A stretch of 14,622 nt of DNA, from the NCBI GenBank assembly GCA_024278415.1, contig JAJRTI010000219.1, forward strand, positions 1-14,622, read 5' to 3'. Below are positions 13,960-14,622 of the stretch, piece after piece. The DNA is from Planctomycetota bacterium (GTDB taxonomy: Bacteria > Planctomycetota > Brocadiia > JAJRTI01). The notes under the pieces were generated by a model that saw nothing but the letters and a program-made list of their open reading frames with translations, did no database searches and was not told where the DNA came from. The number at the start of each line of letters is the position of its first letter. The first letter of the stretch is position 1. The position numbers were made by a program, and so were the translations under genes.

Positions 13960-14622
13960 ATGCCCAAACCCCAAAAACTCGCCGTCGTCGGCTTCGACTC
14001 GATCTCGCTCCCGTTCCTCGACACCTTTGTCAAGCGCGGGGTCATGCCTACCGTGGGCAAGCTCATGGAGGCCGGCAGCACGACGCAGACCTGGCCGTGC
14101 TTCCCCATGGAGACCGCGACGAACTGGGCTTGCCTTGCGACTGGCGCCACGCCGGCGGTGCACGGCTGCAACATGGGCATGCCCGAACCCGGCGGGCCTA
14201 TGGGCAAGGTCGTGCAGGCTTTTCCGGCGGACTATTGCACCGCGGAGCAGCTCTGGTCGGCCGCGCACCGCGTCGGGAAGCGGTCGGTGATCTTTGACTG
14301 GACCCAGTCCTATCCGCTTGCGTTTGAGGACGGCCTGATCCACGTGGGCGAGGACGGCCGGCCCCACCACGCGATCCGCGCGCTCCAAGAGTGCTGCGCG
14401 TACACGACTGACGTGGGCATCCCTGAGGCGTTCCACGTCAAGCGCATCCAGCCTGTGGCCGCGGATGGCGGGCTCGAGTTAGAGATGCCCATCACGCCCA
14501 GTATGACGAACCCCTTCCCTGCCGCGGCTTTGCCGTATATGTATCGGCAGGTGTCGTCCCTCTTCGCGCGCATCAACAAGGGCGCGGCGGGATACGAGTC
14601 CCTGTCGGTGTTCGGGGAGAAG
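13960..14622 (+). CDS. Alkaline-phosphatase-superfamily / type I phosphodiesterase-like protein, 3' truncated by window
   Basis: ATG 13960 is preceded by TTGAGG (13949-13954, 5-nt spacing). The frame is open for 221 codons to the window end, so only the N-terminal part is present. VVGFDS (9-14) carries the first metal-binding Asp13. FPMETATNWACLATGATPAV (48-67), followed by His68-Gly69, matches the nucleophile and metal region of type I phosphodiesterase/nucleotide pyrophosphatase proteins (Pfam PF01663). Thr52 is the likely nucleophile by alignment with the usual PTxTFPN motif. No signal peptide is visible, suggesting a cytoplasmic phospho- or phosphodiesterase activity. The C-terminal metal ligands lie outside the window, so the subfamily (phosphodiesterase, phosphonate hydrolase or phosphomutase-like) cannot be settled. 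Confidence 0.8.
   Translation, partial: MPKPQKLAVVGFDSISLPFLDTFVKRGVMPTVGKLMEAGSTTQTWPCFPMETATNWACLATGATPAVHGCNMGMPEPGGPMGKVVQAFPADYCTAEQLWSAAHRVGKRSVIFDWTQSYPLAFEDGLIHVGEDGRPHHAIRALQECCAYTTDVGIPEAFHVKRIQPVAADGGLELEMPITPSMTNPFPAAALPYMYRQVSSLFARINKGAAGYESLSVFGEK

Overview
The window is GC-rich bacterial DNA, roughly 60% or more by eye. It has high-GC codon use, many long shadow frames, and recognisable Shine-Dalgarno boxes before several genes. The gene mix is a five-bladed-propeller glycosidase-like protein with a VDDYLIE motif, a secreted multidomain glycosidase-like protein, a glycyl radical enzyme, a non-HemE uroporphyrinogen-decarboxylase-fold protein, a tricorn protease and an alkaline-phosphatase-superfamily enzyme. 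This is the repertoire usually seen in Planctomycetota, Lentisphaerota or related uncultured lineages such as Hydrogenedentota. No rRNA or other phylogenetic marker is present, so that assignment is inference.

Layout, left to right. (1) 1-294: a possible C-terminal scrap of a gene truncated by the window edge, then a CACGAAG-type inverted repeat that runs into the leader of the first complete gene. (2) 295-1668 (+): propeller glycosidase-like protein. It converges on and overlaps by 8 nt with cobD (-, 1661-2749). (3) 2923-5274 (+): secreted glycosidase-like protein, divergent from cobD. (4) 5290-6443 (-): a tight two-gene unit, surE followed by a small lipoprotein with a pseudopilin-like C-terminus. 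(5) 6444-6667: a spacer with a perfect 32-bp direct repeat. (6) 6668-9013 (-): glycyl radical enzyme, divergent (67-bp gap) from a URO-D-fold protein (+, 9081-10199). (7) 10200-10608: a gene-free region dominated by a 28-unit heptanucleotide array with an inverted five-unit echo. (8) 10609-13878 (+): tricorn protease. (9) an octanucleotide array, then the start of an alkaline-phosphatase-like gene that runs off the right edge.

How the genes may work together. The two glycosidase-like proteins suggest polysaccharide or glycoside use. The divergent glycyl-radical/URO-D pair suggests anaerobic radical chemistry, possibly linked to corrinoid-dependent methyl transfer. CobD (cobalamin side chain) is on the same stretch, but this window does not prove a link. 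Tricorn, SurE and the phosphatase look like general turnover functions. No activating radical-SAM enzyme for the glycyl radical enzyme is present.

The most unusual signal is inside the glycyl radical enzyme gene. A 93-bp, palindrome-bearing unit is present twice in tandem and in frame, between the catalytic cysteine and the glycyl-radical domain. The unit has no stop codon in any of the three frames on the coding strand. It looks like a mobile or dispersed palindromic repeat tolerated inside a protein. The window is also rich in short repeats of several unrelated families.
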